Positions 16,001-24,700 of a DNA stretch of 64,000 bases are shown here, piece after piece (the first letter of the stretch is position 1; each line of letters begins with the position of its first letter). The position numbers and the translations under genes are program-made. The notes beneath the pieces were generated by a model. The model ran no database searches, was not told the origin of the DNA, and saw only the letters and a list, made by a program, of their open reading frames with translations. The DNA comes from Pseudomonas linyingensis (GTDB lineage Bacteria; Pseudomonadota; Gammaproteobacteria; Pseudomonadales; Pseudomonadaceae), in contig NZ_FNZE01000011.1 in NCBI RefSeq assembly GCF_900109175.1, forward strand, positions 62,001 through 126,000. Direction: 5' to 3'.

Positions 16001-16026
16001 AAAAGACTGCGCAAGCGGTCTTTTTT
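16001..16026 (+). terminator. terminator of the original tRNA-Leu transcript
   Basis: Stem AAAAGACTGC with GCGGTCTTTT (one G-T pair) around GCAA, ending in a T run, lies 25 bases after the tRNA CCA. The rest of the 550-bp gap between umuD and galU holds no gene that I can support. Confidence 0.7.
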
Positions 16027-16299
16027 CGTTTGGGCTTGCGCTCGGGTTGCGCGATCCACGGCAGGCGCGAGCTTCAATACAAGCAGCATTGACTGCGCAT
16101 CGCTATGCGCTGTTAAACATAATCATGTTTCACGGGTAACATTACCTGCTTCCGTTTCACCTCCGAACCAAGTTTATCAAGAAGTAAGCGCAATCCGCTC
16201 TACAGCGCACTGTCGTCATACAGGGCAGCGATTGTAAGGGGCGAGCGGCCTGATTAGACTGCGCACCCAGAACCCTCCTACCTGCAAGGCTTCTCCCAG

Positions 16300-17139
16300 A
16301 TGATCAAGAAGTGTCTCTTCCCGGCGGCCGGTTACGGCACCCGTTTTCTGCCTGCGACCAAGGCGATGCCCAAGGAAATGCTGCCGGTGGTGAACAAGCC
16401 GCTGATCCAGTATGCCGTTGAAGAGGCGCTGGACGCCGGCCTGAATGAAATCTCCATCGTCACCGGTCGCGGCAAGCGGGCGATCGAAGACCACTTCGAC
16501 ATCAGCTACGAGCTGGAGCATCAGATTCGCGATACCGACAAGGAGAAATACCTGGTCGGCATCCGTCGCCTGCTGGATGAGTGCACCTTTTCCTACACCC
16601 GTCAGATCGAGATGAAGGGCCTCGGCCATGCCATCCTCACCGGCCGCCCGCTGATCGGCGACGAGCCGTTCGCCGTAGTGCTGGCCGACGACCTGTGCCT
16701 GAATCTCGAGGGTGACGGTGTCCTGGCGCAGATGGTCAAGCTGTACAAGCAGTTCCGTTGCTCGATCGTGGCGATCCAGGAAGTGCCGCGCGAAGAGACC
16801 CACAAGTACGGGGTGATCGCCGGTGAGATGATTCGCGACGACATCTACCGGGTCAACTCGATGGTCGAGAAGCCCAAGCCGGAAGATGCGCCGTCCAACC
16901 TGGCGATCATCGGTCGCTACATCCTCACCCCGGACATCTTCGACCTGATCGAGCAGACGCCGCCCGGCAAGGGTGGCGAGATCCAGATCACCGACGCGCT
17001 GATGAAGCAGGCCCAGGAAGGCTGCGTAATCGCGTACAAGTTCAAGGGCAAGCGCTTCGACTGCGGTGGCGCCGAGGGCTATGTCGAGGCGACCAACTTC
17101 TGCTTCGAGAACATCTACAAGGCCGGTAAGGCGTACTGA
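16300..17139 (+). CDS. galU: UTP-glucose-1-phosphate uridylyltransferase
   Basis: GalU makes UDP-glucose from UTP and glucose-1-phosphate for LPS core and exopolysaccharide. The 279-aa length is normal. Visible motifs are the nucleotide-binding F-P-A-A-G-Y-G-T-R-F-L-P-A-T-K at residues 7-21, the sugar-site V-E-K-P-K-P near 190, and G-G-E-I-Q-I-T-D-A near 225. It starts the chromosomal region after the prophage. A strong terminator follows, so it is probably monocistronic. Confidence 0.97.
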   Translation: MIKKCLFPAAGYGTRFLPATKAMPKEMLPVVNKPLIQYAVEEALDAGLNEISIVTGRGKRAIEDHFDISYELEHQIRDTDKEKYLVGIRRLLDECTFSYTRQIEMKGLGHAILTGRPLIGDEPFAVVLADDLCLNLEGDGVLAQMVKLYKQFRCSIVAIQEVPREETHKYGVIAGEMIRDDIYRVNSMVEKPKPEDAPSNLAIIGRYILTPDIFDLIEQTPPGKGGEIQITDALMKQAQEGCVIAYKFKGKRFDCGGAEGYVEATNFCFENIYKAGKAY

Positions 17140-17164
17140 TCGCCCGTACGGTAGCGTTAGCCAG

Positions 17165-17202
17165 CCGCCCTGTACCGCCCGGTGCAGGGCGGTTTTGTTT
17201 TT
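17165..17202 (+). terminator. terminator after galU
   Basis: CCGCCCTG (17165-17172) pairs with CAGGGCGG (17185-17192), followed by TTTTGTTTTTT. Confidence 0.9.
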
Positions 17203-17241
17203 TGGGGTGTATGCTGCCGGCACATGGCAAGGAGATCCGAC

Positions 17242-18600
17242 ATGGCATTTGATTTCGACCTGTTTGTGATTGGCGCCGGCTCCGGCGGCGTACGTGCGGC
17301 ACGTTTCGCCGCCGGCTTCGGTGCGCGCGTGGCGGTGGCCGAGAGCCGCTATCTGGGCGGCACCTGCGTCAACGTCGGCTGCGTGCCGAAGAAACTGCTG
17401 GTCTACGGCGCCCACGTCGCCGACGATCTCGAGCAGGCGCAGGACTTCGGCTGGTCGCTGGAGGGCGCGCGCTTCGACTGGCCGACGCTGATCGCCAACA
17501 AGAATCGCGAAATCCAGCGCCTCAACGGCATCTACCGCAACCTGTTGGTCAACGGCGGGGTGACGCTGCTGGAAGGGCATGCGCGCGTCCTCGGCGCCCA
17601 CGAGGTCGAGGTGAATGGCCAGCGCTACGGTGCCGAGCACATCCTGGTCGCTGTCGGCGGCTGGCCGCAGGTGCCGGAGATTCCTGGGCGCGAGCTGGCG
17701 ATCACCTCCAACGAGGCCTTCTATCTCGAGCAGATGCCCGGGCGGGTGCTGGTGGTCGGTGGCGGCTATATCGCCGTCGAGTTCGCATCGATCTTCCACG
17801 GTCTGGGCGCGCAGACCTCGCTGCTGTACCGCGGCGAGCGCTTCCTGCGCGGCTTCGACGAGGCGGTGCGCACCCATCTGGAGGAGGAGCTGCGCAAGAA
17901 AGGCATGGACCTGCAGTTCAGCAGCGACATCGAGCGGATCGAGCGTCAGGCCGACGGCAGCCTGCTGGCAACCCTGCGCGATGGTCGTGCGCTGGAAACC
18001 GACTGCGTGTTCTACGCCACCGGCCGCCGCCCGATGCTGGACAATCTGGGCCTGGAGAATGCCAGCGTGGCGCTGGATGAGCGCGGCTTCGTCAGCGTCG
18101 ATGACGAGTACCGCACCAGCGTGCCGTCGATCCTGGCTATCGGTGACGTGACCGGGGGTGTGCAGTTGACGCCGGTGGCTCTGGCCGAGGGCATGGCGGT
18201 AGCGCGCCGGCTGTTCCGGCCCGAGGAATATCGCCCGGTAGACTACGCGCTGATTCCCACCGCGGTGTTCAGCCTGCCGAATATCGCCACCGTCGGCCTG
18301 ACCGAGGAACAGGCGCGCAAGCAGGGTCACGCCGTGCAGGTGTTCGAGAGCCGCTTCCGGCCGATGAAGCTGACCCTGGGCGATTGCCAGGAGCGCATCC
18401 TGATGAAGCTGGTGGTGGATGCCGAGACCGATCACGTACTGGGCTGCCACATGGTCGGCCCGGATGCCGGTGAAATCATCCAGGGGCTGGCGGTGGCCCT
18501 GAAGGCGGGGGCGACCAAGGCGGTGTTCGACGAGACCATCGGCATTCACCCGTCGGCGGCCGAGGAGTTCGTCACCATGCGTGCGCCGGTGACCGGCTAG
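17242..18600 (+). CDS. gor: glutathione-disulfide reductase
   Basis: This 452-aa NADPH flavoprotein reduces glutathione disulfide. Visible are the FAD dinucleotide motif G-A-G-S-G-G near residue 12, the redox-active disulfide [13 protein letters not shown] near residues 40-52, the NADPH motif [11 protein letters not shown] near 170, the second FAD block A-I-G-D-V-T near 300, and the C-terminal H-P-S-A-A-E-E catalytic His/Glu. ATG 17242 is chosen for its AAGGAG site and because upstream codons lie in the galU terminator. The galU-gor order is a Pseudomonas trait. Confidence 0.96.
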   Translation: MAFDFDLFVIGAGSGGVRAARFAAGFGARVAVAESRYLGGTCVNVGCVPKKLLVYGAHVADDLEQAQDFGWSLEGARFDWPTLIANKNREIQRLNGIYRNLLVNGGVTLLEGHARVLGAHEVEVNGQRYGAEHILVAVGGWPQVPEIPGRELAITSNEAFYLEQMPGRVLVVGGGYIAVEFASIFHGLGAQTSLLYRGERFLRGFDEAVRTHLEEELRKKGMDLQFSSDIERIERQADGSLLATLRDGRALETDCVFYATGRRPMLDNLGLENASVALDERGFVSVDDEYRTSVPSILAIGDVTGGVQLTPVALAEGMAVARRLFRPEEYRPVDYALIPTAVFSLPNIATVGLTEEQARKQGHAVQVFESRFRPMKLTLGDCQERILMKLVVDAETDHVLGCHMVGPDAGEIIQGLAVALKAGATKAVFDETIGIHPSAAEEFVTMRAPVTG

Positions 18601-18614
18601 CTTTGAAGTGAAAC

Positions 18615-18642
18615 AAGGCACCCGTTAGGCGGGTGCCTTTGG
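18615..18642 (+). terminator. terminator between convergent gor and the copper chaperone gene
   Basis: AAGGCACCCG (18615-18624) pairs with CGGGTGCCTT (18630-18639) around TTAGG. The stem ends in T on the plus strand and can serve both genes. Confidence 0.8.
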
Positions 18643-18648
18643 TGTGCA

Positions 18649-19131
18649 TCAGTGGCTGCCGTGAGCGTCGTGCTGCATCGGCATGGCATGATCGTCGGCG
18701 GACTCAACCTTGACCTGCACGTCAACCTTGCCGGCCTTCTCGAACTCCAGGGTCAGCGGGAACTGTTCGCCGGCCTTCAGCGGCTGGCTCAGGCCGAACA
18801 GCATCACGTGGTTGCCACCCGGCTGGAACACCACCTCGCCATGGGTGGGAATGTCAACGCCCGGGATCTGTACCATCTTCATCATCCCGTCCTGCTGAAG
18901 GTGGGTGTGCAGCTCGCTCTTCTGCGCACGCGGGCTGCTTGCGGCGATCAGGCGATCGGCCTCGGCGCCCTGGTTGTGCAGGGTGAAGTAGGCGGCGCCG
19001 GCAGGGGCGTTGGGCGGCAGCTCGCGCGACCAAGGGTGATCGATGGTCAGCTCGCCGACTTTGTACTCATGGGCAAAGCTCGGCAGGACGCAGGCCAGCA
19101 GGGCGGCCAGGGTCAGGGAACGGATCGGCAT
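18649..19131 (-). CDS. periplasmic copper chaperone, PCuAC family
   Basis: This 160-aa protein has a Sec signal peptide (residues 1-20, ending S-F-A) and the Cu(I)-binding pattern of PCuAC proteins: His in S-E-L-H-T-H near residue 75, Met residues in G-M-M-K-M ten residues on, and the distal N-H-V-M-L pair near 107. The C-terminal tail is His/Met-rich (H-A-M-P-M-Q-H-D-A-H-G-S-H). The family delivers copper to the Cu(A)/Cu(B) sites of haem-copper oxidases. It is single, convergent with gor. Confidence 0.92.
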   Translation of the reverse strand: MPIRSLTLAALLACVLPSFAHEYKVGELTIDHPWSRELPPNAPAGAAYFTLHNQGAEADRLIAASSPRAQKSELHTHLQQDGMMKMVQIPGVDIPTHGEVVFQPGGNHVMLFGLSQPLKAGEQFPLTLEFEKAGKVDVQVKVESADDHAMPMQHDAHGSH

Positions 19132-19311
19132 GGATGGTGCTCCTTGGAAGAACGGATTTCACTGCAATTTTGCGCGCGAACGTAGTACGGCGCCAGCGCG
19201 ACCAAAAGGCGCAGCGCCATTGCTCGGCGTGGCCCGCCCTCCAGTGCGCGCCTGCTTTGGGGTGAGGTGCTGTCACTGAAGAGCGGGCTGCTCCGGCCCT
19301 TGCGGCGCGAC

Positions 19312-20364
19312 TCAATCGTCTGTAGTTGGCGTCTCGGCCGGCGGTGCCGTTTTGAGCGCTTCGGTGCTGGCCGCCCGTAGCAGTTGCAGCTCGGCCTGCG
19401 CCCTGGCCAGGGCAATGTGCAGCGCCTGTTCCGCCTGCTGGTGCTCCCGTGCTTGTTCGTCTCGCCGGGTGCGCGCATCTTCCAGTTGGCCGCGCAGCTC
19501 GACCTGCGCGGCCTCAGCGCGGTTCAGCTGCTCCAGCAGGCTGGTATTCAGGGTTTCCAGTCGTGTCAGCTGCACCTGCAGTCCTGCCTGCTCCTGGCTC
19601 TGGCGGGCCAGCTGTTCCTGCAGCGTGCTCCGCTCGCGCTGGACGCTGCGCGCCTCGCCGAGTAGGCGCTCGTTGTCGCGATTGAGCTGGAGAACTTCCT
19701 CCTGCTTGATGATCAGCGTCTGCTGACCCTGGCGCAGCTCGACCTGCAGCTGCTGGATCTGCCCTTCATGGCGGCGCTGCTCCTGCTCGCGCTGTTCCTT
19801 CGCCGAAGTACGATAGTGCTCCAACGCCTCGCGGGCGTGCTGGTGCTTTTCTTCCAGCGAGCGGATCTGCGCCGCGCGCTCATCCAGACGCACCTGCTGA
19901 TCGCGCTGCAGCTGGTCGAGACGGGCGAGCTCGACCAGCATCTGCTGGGCGTTGTCGCGCAGTTGCTGGTGAGCCGCTTGCTCCGCGGCGAGTGTCTGGT
20001 CGAGCCCGGCACATCGTTGCTCGATTTCCCCGATACGTATCCGATCCTGTTCAGCCTGCTGCGCCAGGCTTGTCCGCTCGGTGGCGAAAACCTCCTGTGC
20101 GGCACGCAGCTCGCTCTCGGCTTCCTCGCGCAGGCGCTCCGCCAGTCGTGCCACCAGGTCGCCCAGCTCTGCGCTGAGCTGTTGACCTCCTGTCTGGCGA
20201 GGATCATTTTCGTCTAATTCCTTCAAATAGCGGTGAATGGTGGTCTTTGACCCGGTATTCCCCAGCTCGGCGCGCACCGCGTCGATGCTCGGATGCTCGC
20301 CGCGAGCGAGCAGGGCCTGTCGTGCCCGCTGAACCAGTGCCTTGTTGATACCGCCGCGTGCCAT
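19312..20364 (-). CDS. KfrA/TnpT-like DNA-binding coiled-coil protein
   Basis: The 350-aa protein has an N-terminal helix-turn-helix region (residues 1-50, with G-S-K-T-T-I-H-R-Y-L-K-E) as in KfrA, then about 260 residues of Gln/Glu/Arg-rich coiled coil. It is divergent from the tyrosine recombinase at 20545, with a short palindrome-rich gap. This matches the arrangement of tnpT and tnpS in Tn4651-type transposons, where the coiled-coil protein binds the res site and aids cointegrate resolution. No transposase is seen nearby, so the pair may be a domesticated or orphan resolution module. Confidence 0.8.
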   Translation of the reverse strand: MARGGINKALVQRARQALLARGEHPSIDAVRAELGNTGSKTTIHRYLKELDENDPRQTGGQQLSAELGDLVARLAERLREEAESELRAAQEVFATERTSLAQQAEQDRIRIGEIEQRCAGLDQTLAAEQAAHQQLRDNAQQMLVELARLDQLQRDQQVRLDERAAQIRSLEEKHQHAREALEHYRTSAKEQREQEQRRHEGQIQQLQVELRQGQQTLIIKQEEVLQLNRDNERLLGEARSVQRERSTLQEQLARQSQEQAGLQVQLTRLETLNTSLLEQLNRAEAAQVELRGQLEDARTRRDEQAREHQQAEQALHIALARAQAELQLLRAASTEALKTAPPAETPTTDD

Positions 20365-20383
20365 GCCGCTCTCCGTTGATTTC

Positions 20384-20478
20384 GTACCGTATTACGTACC
20401 ATGTAATTACATATCAAATTACAGGCGAATGCACGTGAAAAACATCGAATAAAGACACTGGATATACTGGTATTATTC
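20384..20478. promoter_or_regulatory. operator/res-like region between the divergent KfrA-like and recombinase genes
   Basis: The gap holds an exact 12-bp palindrome ATGTAATTACAT (20401-20412), a near-palindrome GTACCGTATTACGTAC (20384-20399), three ATTAC repeats (20391, 20406, 20418), and distal inverted arms GAATAA (20447-20452) and TTATTC (20473-20478). These suit autoregulatory binding and possibly strand exchange. The recombination site itself is not proven. Confidence 0.55.
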
Positions 20479-20544
20479 AGCCTGAAAGGCCGCAGGCACG
20501 CCCAGTTGCGTCGCTACCCGTACGAAACGCCCTTGGAACCGCGC

Positions 20545-21576
20545 ATGTCCGATCTCGACCGCTACCTGCAGGCCGCCACCCGCGACAACACCCGCCGCAG
20601 CTATCGCGCGGCCATCGAACATTTCGAGGTGGAGTGGGGCGGCTTCCTGCCGGCGACCAGCGACAGCGTCGCCCGCTACTTGGCCAGCTACGCCGGCAAG
20701 CTGTCGCTGAACACCCTGAAGCTGCGGCTGTCCGCGTTGGCCCAGTGGCACAACAGCCAGGGCTTTCCCGACCCGACCAAGGCGCCGGTGGTACGCCAGA
20801 CGCTGAAGGGCATTCGTGCGCTGCATCCGGCCCGGGAGAAGCAGGCCGAGCCCCTGCAGTTGCGCCATCTGCAGCAAGTGGTCGAGTGCTTGGGCGAGGA
20901 GGGCGCCGCAGCCAGCGCGGCCGGCGACACGGGCCGGTGGCTGCGCTGCCGGCGGAATGCTGCGCTGATCCTGCTGGGTTTCTGGCGCGGCTTTCGCAGC
21001 GACGAGCTGTGTCGTCTGCAGATCGAGGACATCGTCGTGCGCCCGGGCGTCGGCATGAGCCTGTACCTGCCGCGCAGCAAGGGCGACCGCGACAACCTCG
21101 GCAGCACGTATCAAGTGCCGGCGCTGAAGCAGCTATGCCCGGTGCAGGCCTATGTGGACTGGATCGGCAGCGCCGGCCTGGTGCGCGGGCCGCTGTTTCG
21201 CTCGATCGATCGCTGGGGGAATCTGGGCGAGGAGGGCTTGCATGCCAACAGCATCATCCCGCTGTTGCGCCAGGCCCTCAGCCGGGCCGGCGTGCCCGGC
21301 GAGCTGTATAGCAGCCACTCCCTGCGCCGCGGCTTCGCCACCTGGGCCAGCGCCAACGGCTGGGACCTCAAGGCGCTGATGAACTATGTCGGCTGGAAGG
21401 ACATGAAGTCGGCGCTGCGCTATATCGATACCGCCGCGTCCTTTGCCGGCCTGGCCCTGCAGGACGCGGCCGCCCTGCCGCTGACGGCCATCGGGCGGGA
21501 GGTCACGCAGGATCACCTGACGGCCGCCAGCCACAACGACAGGCGTGACGGACTCATCACGAAATCGACCAAGTGA
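20545..21576 (+). CDS. tyrosine recombinase, TnpS-like
   Basis: This 343-aa site-specific recombinase has the family's catalytic residues: Arg in F-W-R-G-F-R-S-D-E-L near residue 148, H-S-L-R-R-G-F near 260 (His and second Arg), Trp in Y-V-G-W-K-D near 282, and nucleophile Tyr in L-R-Y-I-D near 293. The N-terminus (D-L-D-R-Y-L-Q-A-A-T-R-D-N-T-R-R-S-Y) has the SAM-like fold pattern of TnpS recombinases. ATG 20545 is preferred to an upstream TTG at 20506. The divergent partner and gap suggest a cointegrate-resolution system. Confidence 0.85.
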   Translation: MSDLDRYLQAATRDNTRRSYRAAIEHFEVEWGGFLPATSDSVARYLASYAGKLSLNTLKLRLSALAQWHNSQGFPDPTKAPVVRQTLKGIRALHPAREKQAEPLQLRHLQQVVECLGEEGAAASAAGDTGRWLRCRRNAALILLGFWRGFRSDELCRLQIEDIVVRPGVGMSLYLPRSKGDRDNLGSTYQVPALKQLCPVQAYVDWIGSAGLVRGPLFRSIDRWGNLGEEGLHANSIIPLLRQALSRAGVPGELYSSHSLRRGFATWASANGWDLKALMNYVGWKDMKSALRYIDTAASFAGLALQDAAALPLTAIGREVTQDHLTAASHNDRRDGLITKSTK

Positions 21577-21623
21577 AACAGACCTGCGCGGGGTGACAGC
21601 GGCGAAGGGCGCGCCACCTCACG

Positions 21624-23117
21624 TCAGCGCTTCGGTGTGGCCGCGGCAGTCCCCAGCGCGCGCATGGCGCCTTCGTGCATGGGTATGGTGATGCCGCGCT
21701 GGGCGTTGCCGAGCGACAGCTGTTCGCCCTGGATGCTGCCGGCCGCCAGCCAGCGGTTATCTCTGGCAAACAGCAACCGGACCAGCTGCTCGGCCTCGGC
21801 GGCACTGAATTGCTGGTCGCTGAGCAGCAAGCTGCTCACCGCCAGCGTGGCGACCGGCGTGGTCTGCCGTGGATAGGTTCCTTGCGCCAACTGCATGGCG
21901 AACGTGCCCGGGCGACTGGCCGCGAGCTGGCGGATGGCCTGGTCTTCGAGCGGCAGAAGGCGCAGGTCAAGCACCTCGCTGGCGGAACGGATATGGTCGG
22001 CAGGCGCGCCGATCACCTGGATCAATCCATCCAACCGGCCATCGCGCATGGCCTCGAGGGCCTGCGCCAAGCCCAGGCTGGCCGCATCGCCGAGGTCCTC
22101 AGGCTTGAGACCGTGAGCCGCCAGCACCGCCAGTGCGGTATCCCGCGAGGCGGAGGCCGGCTGACCGAGGTTGACACGCTTGCCGCGCAGACCGGCAATA
22201 TCGCGGATCGCCCCGCCGCGGACCAGCACGTGCACCGGCTCGGGATAGAGGCTGGAAAGGGCACGCAGGCTGGCGTAAGGGCCTTCCTCCGCGAAGGGGC
22301 CTGTGCCGTTGCTGGCATAGTGGGCCGCGTCGCTCTGCGACAGCGCCAGCACGACATCGCCGCGCCGCAGCATGCGCAGGTTGGCCACGCCTCCTTCAGT
22401 GCTCAGCGGCACCAGCGCGAAGCCCTTGTCCTTGAGCAGGCTCTCCAGCGCCCGGGCGAAGCGCGCGTACTGGCCGGCCTCGGGACCGCCGGCTAGTGGA
22501 TAGCCTTTCTGCAGGCGGCTCAGGCGCCCTTTGATATTGGCCAGCGAGCGTCCTACCTCATCGGAGATGATCTCCCGCTCTCTGACGCCAGTGGCCCCGG
22601 GAGATAGCTGCAGCGCGGTGCTGATTGCACTGATCAACAGCTCATGGGATGTGCCTGGACCTTCCTCGCTCGGCCCCGGAGCACGTGGCGCACTGAATCC
22701 TTGGGGTACCACGACCTGCCAGTCGTCATCGGCCTGTCTGTAGATCAGGCTGCCATGGGCTTCGAGCAGATCGCCCTGGCGATTGCCACCGCTGCGGATG
22801 CCGGACAGCCCACGCGGGCCTGCGCCGAGCGCGCTGATCAGGCTGGCTACTCCGGGCGAGTCCCAGGAGCCGAAGTCCTGGTCGCGCTCGACCTTGAGCG
22901 TGCCGTCGAAATAGATCACCAGGCGCTTTTCTCCCTCCGGAGTATTGACATCGTTGACCGCACCGCGGCGCTGCAGCTCGACGATGCTCAGGACACTCTC
23001 GCCGAAAACCTGGTGCAGGCGTTGCTGCAGATCGTTCTCCAGGGTGGCTTGGTCGGGGCCGCGCGAACAGGCCGCCAGCAGCAGAGCCAGAACAGCGATA
23101 AGCAACGGGCGCAGCAT
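21624..23117 (-). CDS. TAXI-family solute-binding lipoprotein
   Basis: This 497-aa protein has a lipoprotein signal L-L-A-A-C near residue 19 and ATG 23117 preceded by GGGAGG. The first 170 residues are a separate domain of unknown role. The C-terminal 300 residues look like a TAXI-TRAP substrate-binding domain: P-L-S-T-E-G-G-V-A-N-L, D-V-V-L-A-L-S-Q-S-D-A, L-R-G-K-R-V-N-L-G. TRAP membrane subunits are absent; instead the gene follows gltS with a two-base gap. It probably binds an organic anion or amino acid in the periplasm, perhaps as partner or sensor for GltS. Confidence 0.75.
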   Translation of the reverse strand: MLRPLLIAVLALLLAACSRGPDQATLENDLQQRLHQVFGESVLSIVELQRRGAVNDVNTPEGEKRLVIYFDGTLKVERDQDFGSWDSPGVASLISALGAGPRGLSGIRSGGNRQGDLLEAHGSLIYRQADDDWQVVVPQGFSAPRAPGPSEEGPGTSHELLISAISTALQLSPGATGVREREIISDEVGRSLANIKGRLSRLQKGYPLAGGPEAGQYARFARALESLLKDKGFALVPLSTEGGVANLRMLRRGDVVLALSQSDAAHYASNGTGPFAEEGPYASLRALSSLYPEPVHVLVRGGAIRDIAGLRGKRVNLGQPASASRDTALAVLAAHGLKPEDLGDAASLGLAQALEAMRDGRLDGLIQVIGAPADHIRSASEVLDLRLLPLEDQAIRQLAASRPGTFAMQLAQGTYPRQTTPVATLAVSSLLLSDQQFSAAEAEQLVRLLFARDNRWLAAGSIQGEQLSLGNAQRGITIPMHEGAMRALGTAAATPKR

Positions 23118-23119
23118 GT

Positions 23120-24310
23120 TCAACCTCCCAGCCCGGGCAGCAGCAGGAATGCGGTCAGCGCCAAGGCGTTGAGCAGGTCGACGAGAAAGGCACCGACCAG
23201 CGGCGTGACGACCATGGCCTGCGGCGCCGGGCCGTGCTTGCGCGCGATGGCCTGGATGTTGGCCATCGCGGTGGCGGTGGAGCCGATGACGAAGCCGCAG
23301 AAGGACGCCGAGAGCGCGGCGCTCTCGTAGTCGCGGCCGACGAAGCGATACACCACCCAAGCGCCGTAGAATATGGCCAGCACAGCTTGACCGATCAGCA
23401 TGAGCAGCAACGGGCCGACCAGGCTGACGACATGGCCAAGGTTGAGCGCCATCATGGTGATCACCAGAAACAGCGACAGGGTCAGCGACGACATCAGCTC
23501 GATCGCCCCGTCGTTGAGCCGGATCCCAATCAGCGGCAGGGCATTGCGGATCGCCACGCCGAGCATCAGGCACCAGAGAAAACCCGGCAGGGTCACCGCT
23601 CCTTCGCCGAACCAGCCGGCCAGCAGCTGCCCGCCGACCAGGGCGCTCAGGGTTGCAGCCAGCACGACAAGGAAGTTGCCGGCGTCCACCGACGCTTGGG
23701 CGTCCCCGCTATCCTGGTCGGCTTCGCCATGCTCGCCGCTGCCGACCAGATGGTGGCGCTTGATCAGCCATTGCGCCAGCGGCCCGCCGATGATGCCGCC
23801 GAGCACCAGGCCAATGGTGGCAGCAGTCATCGACAGCTCCATGATCGACTGCAGGTTGTGCACCTCAGCGAAGCGCTCGGCGTAGGCCGCGCCGGTGCCA
23901 TGGCCGCCGACCAGGGTGATGGTGCCGCCGACAAGGCCCATCAGCGGATGCATGTCCAGCCCCCAGGCGACCAGTAGGCCGAGGATGTTCTGCAGGAACA
24001 GGAAGGGAATCAGCACGATGACGAACTGCAGCAGACGCTTGCCACCTTGCTTGAGCATGCCGAGGTTGGCCGACAGGCCCACCGCCGCGAAGAAGGCCAG
24101 TAGCAGGCCGGGCTTCATGCTCACGTCGAACTCCAGCCGGAAGTCGCTGAAGTTGCCGAACAGCGCCATGCTTGCAGCGAATAGCAACCCTCCGGTCACC
24201 GGATCGGGGATGTTGTAGCGCGACAGCACCGGGATCAGCCGGTTGACCAGGCGGCCGAGCAGCAGCGCCAACGCCGCCACCAGCAGGGTTTCCACGGGCT
24301 GCAAGGTCAC
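23120..24310 (-). CDS. gltS: sodium/glutamate symporter GltS
   Basis: This 396-aa integral membrane protein with about ten to twelve helices shows the ESS-family signatures: I-P-D-P-V-T-G-G-L-L near residue 35, G-G-H-G-T-G-A-A-Y-A near 140 in the first re-entrant loop, and G-S-T-A-T-A-M-A-N near 350 in the second. It imports glutamate with sodium. It is first in a two-gene operon with the TAXI lipoprotein. Confidence 0.93.
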   Translation of the reverse strand: MTLQPVETLLVAALALLLGRLVNRLIPVLSRYNIPDPVTGGLLFAASMALFGNFSDFRLEFDVSMKPGLLLAFFAAVGLSANLGMLKQGGKRLLQFVIVLIPFLFLQNILGLLVAWGLDMHPLMGLVGGTITLVGGHGTGAAYAERFAEVHNLQSIMELSMTAATIGLVLGGIIGGPLAQWLIKRHHLVGSGEHGEADQDSGDAQASVDAGNFLVVLAATLSALVGGQLLAGWFGEGAVTLPGFLWCLMLGVAIRNALPLIGIRLNDGAIELMSSLTLSLFLVITMMALNLGHVVSLVGPLLLMLIGQAVLAIFYGAWVVYRFVGRDYESAALSASFCGFVIGSTATAMANIQAIARKHGPAPQAMVVTPLVGAFLVDLLNALALTAFLLLPGLGG

Positions 24311-24384
24311 GTCAGCGCTCCTTTTTCACGGCGTTCAAGACGCTGCTGTGCAAGCGGAGGACGTGCCTGCATGCGGCATCGCGC

Positions 24385-24453
24385 CTAGCCGCCAAAGGTG
24401 AACAGGCCAAACATGATGGCCGCCAGGATCATGAGGAACAGGCAGTACTTCAC
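24385..24453 (-). CDS. 22-residue hydrophobic peptide candidate
   Basis: GTG 24453 follows directly on GAGGAGG, an unusually short spacing. The peptide is K-Y-C-L-F-L-M-I-L-A-A-I-M-F-G-L-F-T-F-G-G after the start, a single membrane helix. It is the only coding-like item in the 390-bp gap between gltS and the GH5 gene. Without conservation data it is only a candidate. Confidence 0.3.
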   Translation of the reverse strand: MKYCLFLMILAAIMFGLFTFGG

Positions 24454-24700
24454 CCTCCTCACTGTGGGCGCAGAAACGTTGCCCTTACCGGCAATCCGTT
24501 GTAGATCAGCTTAGCCGAGCGCTTGGCGACAGCAATGCTCACCCTGGTCAATACCTGCCCGGCACATGGTTATCGGGTCGAACCGCAGGTTGTTGGAGCG
24601 CATCCAGACGGTGCGGGCACGAGCCAGCTTGATGCCACAGGGGATCTGCTAGCTTGAATAGCAGAGCGTGCGCCCATTCGAGGCGGACCGGGGAGGGGGC

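Noticed and set aside
15862-16092. Short frame over the attR region
   Set aside because: It reads through a tRNA fragment and a terminator, so it is not a gene.
16216-18621. 801-codon open frame on the minus strand across galU and gor
   Set aside because: It is antisense to two certain genes and crosses their terminator; it arises from GC-rich third positions.
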